Shown: piece after piece, positions 7,082 to 9,653 of the stretch
How the letters are laid out: each line of letters starts with the position of its first letter
Numbering within the stretch: position 1 is the first letter of the stretch
Assembly (NCBI GenBank): GCA_030037185.1
Contig: JASHRR010000087.1
Coordinates: 1 to 9,653, forward strand
Direction: 5' to 3'
Length of the DNA stretch: 9,653 nt
Origin: Xanthobacteraceae bacterium
GTDB taxonomy: Bacteria > Pseudomonadota > Alphaproteobacteria > Rhizobiales > Xanthobacteraceae
Position numbers and translations under genes: made by a program
Notes under the pieces: generated by a model
The model's database searches: none
What the model saw: only the letters and a program-made list of their open reading frames with translations
Told to the model about the DNA's origin: nothing

Positions 7082-7600
7082 ACCAGATCCTCCACCGTCT
7101 CCGCTGGGCATTGCTCCTCCGTCGGGCGCCACGCGTGTGCCTCGCCGCGAGCCTGGCTTGCCGGGCGCTCCCGCGTTTGACATCAACCGATCCGCTTCGA
7201 CAGCGGCTCGCTTACTCGCCTCGCGCAATCACACCTATCGAAATCTCGTTCCGATCTATTTCCGCAGCGTTCTGTGACCGTGAGACAGCGCTTGGTATGA
7301 TGGTGCCTGAGAACGGTAAGGCCGCTGACCTTGGTGAGGCCCGAGATCGTCTTGCTGTGGCGGCTTGAGCGAGTTCGGGAGCAAGGACGGCAGGAGAGCT
7401 GGAATCGCCGGCCATAAAGTCGCGGGCGATCGCCTCCGTCGCCAGGGCCAGAATGATGGTCGCCAAACAGCAAAATCGCCTGGACTCAGCGCTGGCTGGA
7501 TTGCGACGCGATGCGCCGTAATTGGATCGTCGGTATTGACGTCCTCACTACTTTTGCCGGACCTCACCATGCCGAACGGCGCTAGCCAATTGATCATGTA
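7082..7600. other. No recognisable gene; probable decayed DNA
   Basis: I find no family motif, good ribosome binding site or RNA gene here. Minus-strand frames at about 7212-7466 (containing ILALATEAIARDFMAGDSS) and 7256-7597 (containing GMVRSGKSSEDVNTDD) look somewhat protein-like. They overlap in different frames and could be pieces of one frameshifted gene, but neither is recognised. Confidence 0.4.
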
Positions 7601-7612
7601 TTAGGCCATATT

Positions 7613-7723
7613 AAAAGGAAATGTCCGTTGGATGAACCTCGGTACAAACTGGCGGTTTCGGTTGCCAAATGACTTATTGAACGCAACAGGTTTAAAGACT
7701 TTCATGAAAACGAGAATGTCTAA
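7613..7723 (+). other. Ribosome binding site with short interrupted reading frame
   Basis: AAAAGGA at 7613-7619 stands 8 nt before a TTG at 7628. From there 14 codons read MDEPRYKLAVSVAK to a TGA at 7670-7672. The same frame continues with LIERNRFKDFHENENV to a TAA at 7721-7723. This could be a gene start broken by a stop codon, or a chance short ORF. It lies in the lower-GC island (28 of 60 bases are G or C in 7621-7680). The product is unrecognised. A competing 75-codon frame from an ATG at 7632 covers the same bases and is no better supported. Confidence 0.25.
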
Positions 7724-7972
7724 CGGTGAAGGGGGCCGTGGCGGCTTTTTGAGTCTACAGAACAGCGATTTCGCCGCTCCACCGCGTATCGCCAGGTTAT
7801 GCGCAAAACTTACCCGTGGCGAACGTGAATTCAGATTAATAATACTTATGATCTCGTAATCTAAACATAGTTCGCTCGGTGAAGAAGACTTATCCTTGAT
7901 TCACGTAGGAATTAGTGCCTAGCGCAATCTAACGAAAAGTTAAGTTTCATTTCTGCATCTTCTCGGTACGAT

Positions 7973-8098
7973 ATGGCCACTATGGGCAACGTCTTGGACC
8001 TATCGACAGAATCGTTGGCAATCTGTTTGATAGTCCTTGTTTGCATTGTCGTGCTGGCAGTGTTTTGGTTCATCCGAGTTGCACAAAGAGAGCTTTGA
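7973..8098 (+). CDS. Possible 41-residue single-helix membrane protein
   Basis: The ATG at 7973 opens 41 codons to a TGA at 8096-8098; a second ATG at 7982 would give 38. The product has a short polar N-terminus (MATMGNVLDLSTES), one strong hydrophobic helix at about residues 15-33 (LAICLIVLVCIVVLAVFWF), and a basic end (IRVAQREL). By the positive-inside rule the C-terminus would face the cytoplasm. I see no convincing Shine-Dalgarno sequence, which lowers confidence. In favour: the uninterrupted helix followed by an amphipathic charged tail is not typical of random ORFs, and a perfect 8-bp hairpin begins right after the stop codon. It sits in an AT-richer stretch (25 of 60 bases are G or C in 7861-7920) unlike its GC-rich neighbours. 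No family is recognised, and the helix resembles many small stress or regulatory membrane peptides only in general form. Confidence 0.42.
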   Translation: MATMGNVLDLSTESLAICLIVLVCIVVLAVFWFIRVAQREL

Positions 8099-8120
8099 AA
8101 GAGCCGGTATGTCGGCTCTT
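8099..8120 (+). terminator. Hairpin directly after the small membrane-protein ORF
   Basis: AAGAGCCG (8099-8106), loop GTATGT, CGGCTCTT (8113-8120): a perfect 8-bp stem beginning at the base after the TGA. Only two T residues end the stem and no long T run follows, so termination would be partial. The position strongly ties it to the ORF. Confidence 0.5.
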
Positions 8121-8268
8121 ATGCGCGGGAGCGCGTACGGCGGCTAAAACCCAACCCGGACGGCGAACACGAGTACCAGCAGACGAGATCGCGCGGTCCA
8201 AGAGCGCGTCTATCGTCCGCCCGGACAACGCGCGCGCAAAATGTCTGCCGCTCAACACAGTTCGGCTT

Positions 8269-8298
8269 CTGTGGTCGCCGGGCGCGCGGCGACCACAG
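8269..8298. repeat. 12-bp perfect inverted repeat (strong hairpin)
   Basis: CTGTGGTCGCCG (8269-8280) pairs perfectly with CGGCGACCACAG (8287-8298) across a 6-nt GC-rich loop. It lies in a stretch without a recognised gene and has no T tract on either side. Possible roles are a protein-binding site, a dispersed palindromic repeat, or an RNA stem. Confidence 0.6.
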
Positions 8299-8411
8299 CG
8301 CGGCGTCGAACCATCCCCGGCTCGGCGAGAGTGCCCTTTCGCCAAGTGCCGCTGTAAACCGGCCTGATGTTGTTTCAATCGCGATCCGATTTTGACCACG
8401 TTGCGAGCATG

Positions 8412-8636
8412 TCATGCCGGCGTAGGCCGATCGGTGAACACCGTGGCAATACCGAACGCGGCCGCCTCGTACACGACGAAGTCTTGCAACTGCCGGAACG
8501 CCAAGCGATGCGGGCCGCACCCGCAGGGCCGCTTTGATGCGCGTGCGAATGTTGGTGAGGTGATTAGGATGGCGCGCCCATCGATGCGCAGCGCCTGTGC
8601 GAGGATGTGCGCGCTCGCCGCTGTCTGCCAGAGACC
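8412..8636 (-). pseudogene. Unrecognised protein-like C-terminal fragment
   Basis: On the minus strand a frame is open for 74 codons, from just after a TAA at 8639-8637 to a TGA at 8414-8412, with no good start codon near its beginning. The translation has a natural composition: AHILAQALRIDGRAILI, then a Cys/Pro/Gly stretch (RPCGCGPHRL), then FVVYEAAAFGIATVFTDR. This looks like the end of a real alpha/beta-type protein whose upstream part is gone, but I cannot name a family. The opposite strand is also open across it (8392-8640), so coding status is uncertain. Confidence 0.35.
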
Positions 8637-8705
8637 TTAGGGGCTCTCTGGCGCTGCTGGAGCCGTTGGGCTGAAGAGGGCAGGCAGCGAAGGAAAGATA
8701 CCGGT

Positions 8706-8748
8706 CACACGGGTGACGAAGCGCGGCTCACACCGGCGACGAAGCTCG
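8706..8748. repeat. Short imperfect tandem repeat, 23-bp period
   Basis: Two 20-bp copies beginning at 8706 and 8729 share CACAC-GG-GACGAAGC-CG and match at 17 of 20 positions. They lie at the end of a minus-strand protein-like frame. Only two copies are present. Confidence 0.45.
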
Positions 8749-8991
8749 CGGCCGCCCGGAGCTTGCCGGCGCTGACAGCGAGGTTTGTGAGCTCCTGGTC
8801 CAGCTCACGGGAACGGGCAGCCCCCGGAGAGGAAGGGCTCGCCGTTGAAACCCGACGAGAGCTCCTCTCTTCGTGAAGCCATGAAGCTTTTGGCAAATCT
8901 CCAACTCGCGCCAGGTCGGCACCTGTTTGGCACGCTTGAGCGCTGCAGCGCTGCTGTAACGCGATTTCGCAGCTTGGCCGCGAGCCGGGCG
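8728..8991 (-). pseudogene. Unrecognised protein-like frame, possible relic
   Basis: A minus-strand frame is open for 87 codons after a TAG at 8994-8992. Its first half looks like protein: AAALKRAKQV, then PTWRELEICQKLHGFTKRG, with balanced charged and aromatic residues. The second half is low-complexity (Pro/Ser/Arg). In a neighbouring frame RELDQELTNLAVSAGKLR (about 8755-8810) looks more natural, which suggests a frameshift in the middle. There is no recognised family and no clear start. Confidence 0.25.
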
Positions 8992-9001
8992 CTAGGCGCA
9001 A

Positions 9002-9522
9002 GTTGACCCTGTCAAAAGCTGCTTTATTTCCGTCGGGAGTTTGACCTGACTGCCAGGCCGTTATCCGCTGTATTGCAAGGGTGGCCGGCGCCTATGCGCC
9101 GCAGCAGACCAACACGCGGGAGGGGATCGCAGCCGCGAAGGCCTGGGCAGGTGCACATGCGTTCCTGCAAGTGGTCGGATTTGAAGCCGCGAGCGGGAAG
9201 GGCTCTCCTCACCTCACTCTTGGCGTCAGAGCGGGTCGCTTCAAGAACGTCCATGCTTGGTCCGCGAGGCCGGGGATGCTGTAGCGCTGGCCGCTTTGCC
9301 GGCGGCGAGAGCCTCACAGAGGGTGAAGCGTCGCCGAGGTCGTCATGGCCGAGCGGTTGAGCGTGCGAGCCCCTCGCTTTAGCGAGGAAGGCATCACTTG
9401 ACCACATCGTCATTGAGCTTCATGACTGTTCCCCGCCGCGCATCGCGAACAGCGGTCGGCACCCGCAGCGACCGAGGGTTGAGCAGCATGATCAGATTTC
9501 ACCTCCAGCCAGAAGATTTCCA
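9002..9522. other. No recognisable gene upstream of the FAH-family gene
   Basis: A plus-strand frame (GTG at 9081, 67 codons, GAYAPQQTNTREGIAAAKAW near its start) reads somewhat like protein. It has no ribosome binding site, and other frames are equally open. A 6-bp hairpin, CCTCGC-TTTA-GCGAGG, lies at 9372-9387. I found no convincing promoter for the downstream gene. Confidence 0.35.
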
Positions 9523-9653
9523 ATGAGCACAGACGCCTCCCGCTTTGTCATCCCGCCCCCGCCGCAAGCCGCGCTTGCGATCGCCGGCAGCGAGGCGTTG
9601 TTTGCTGTGCGCCGGATCTGGTGCGTCGGCCGCAATTATCTCGAGCACATCAA
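9523..9653 (+). CDS. Fumarylacetoacetate hydrolase (FAH) family protein, N-terminal part
   Basis: From the ATG at 9523 the frame is open to the window edge (43 codons). The protein begins MSTDASRFVIPPPPQ and continues to ALFAVRRIWCVGRNYLEHIK. The V-R-R-I-x-C-V-G-R-N-Y-x-E-H pattern is characteristic of the start of the catalytic domain in FAH-family hydrolases and isomerases, metal-dependent enzymes acting on acylpyruvates and related diketo acids. The metal-binding acidic residues lie further on, beyond the window, so substrate cannot be judged. The short Pro/Ala-rich lead-in of about 25 residues is normal for the proteobacterial subgroup. AGAAG about 9 nt upstream may serve as a weak ribosome binding site. 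Confidence 0.85.
   Translation, partial: MSTDASRFVIPPPPQAALAIAGSEALFAVRRIWCVGRNYLEHI

Noticed and set aside
6307..7095. 262-codon open frame on the minus strand
   Set aside because: It is antisense to the exported protein, with Arg/Pro/Ala-rich composition and no motif. The plus strand has a signal peptide and a strong ribosome binding site.
8041..8367. 108-codon plus-strand frame overlapping the small membrane-protein ORF
   Set aside because: It has no ribosome binding site, an Arg/Ala/Pro-rich composition, and crosses both strong hairpins. Nothing supports coding.
8939..8952. 14-bp palindrome AGCGCTGCAGCGCT
   Set aside because: It consists of GC-rich repeated words common in such DNA and sits inside a protein-like frame, so chance is sufficient.
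9344..9410. tRNA-Ser/Leu-like start (ATGGCCGAGCGGTTGAG)
   Set aside because: Only the D-arm consensus is present. The anticodon arm, the T-arm with TTCGA and a matching acceptor stem are absent; a plain hairpin stands where the anticodon arm should be.

Overview
The window looks chromosomal and comes from an alphaproteobacterium of the Bradyrhizobium / Rhodopseudomonas / Afipia type (Hyphomicrobiales). This rests on the protein sequences, on the order DUF815 ATPase <-> yajC-secD-secF-Mth938-like, on GC-rich coding DNA, and on a palindromic intergenic element of a style I know from that group. Family names come from recognising motifs; no database was searched.

Layout. (a) 1-291: the C-terminal end of an ISAzo13-family transposase, cut by the window edge. 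(b) 530-4309, minus strand: a four-gene run read from right to left, yajC, secD, secF and an Mth938-like gene. A 105-bp nested palindromic element sits in the secD-secF gap. (c) 4560-5468, plus strand: a DUF815-type AAA+ ATPase divergent from yajC. The probable yajC promoter (4397-4424) lies between them and shows that the ATPase starts at the internal ATG at 4560, not further upstream. (d) 5618-6199, minus strand: a broken gene for an invasion-associated locus B (IalB) family exported protein, with at least four frame changes. (e) 6616-7056: an intact small exported protein of unknown function with a strong ribosome binding site. (f) 7057-9522: about 2.5 kb with no conventional gene. It holds GC-rich hairpins, a lower-GC island (about 7560-8000), a 41-codon ORF for a one-helix membrane protein followed directly by a hairpin, and two unrecognised protein-like frames that are probably relics. 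(g) 9523 to the end: the start of a fumarylacetoacetate hydrolase (FAH) family gene.

How the genes work together: YajC, SecD and SecF form the accessory complex of the SecYEG translocon, which uses the proton-motive force to help exported proteins leave the channel. The exported protein at 6616 and the dead IalB-like protein both carry Sec-type signal peptides. The right half reads as an eroding region between two conserved blocks. I see no CRISPR array, toxin-antitoxin pair, phage module, rRNA or tRNA. The best candidate for something undescribed is the 41-residue membrane protein at 7973-8098.
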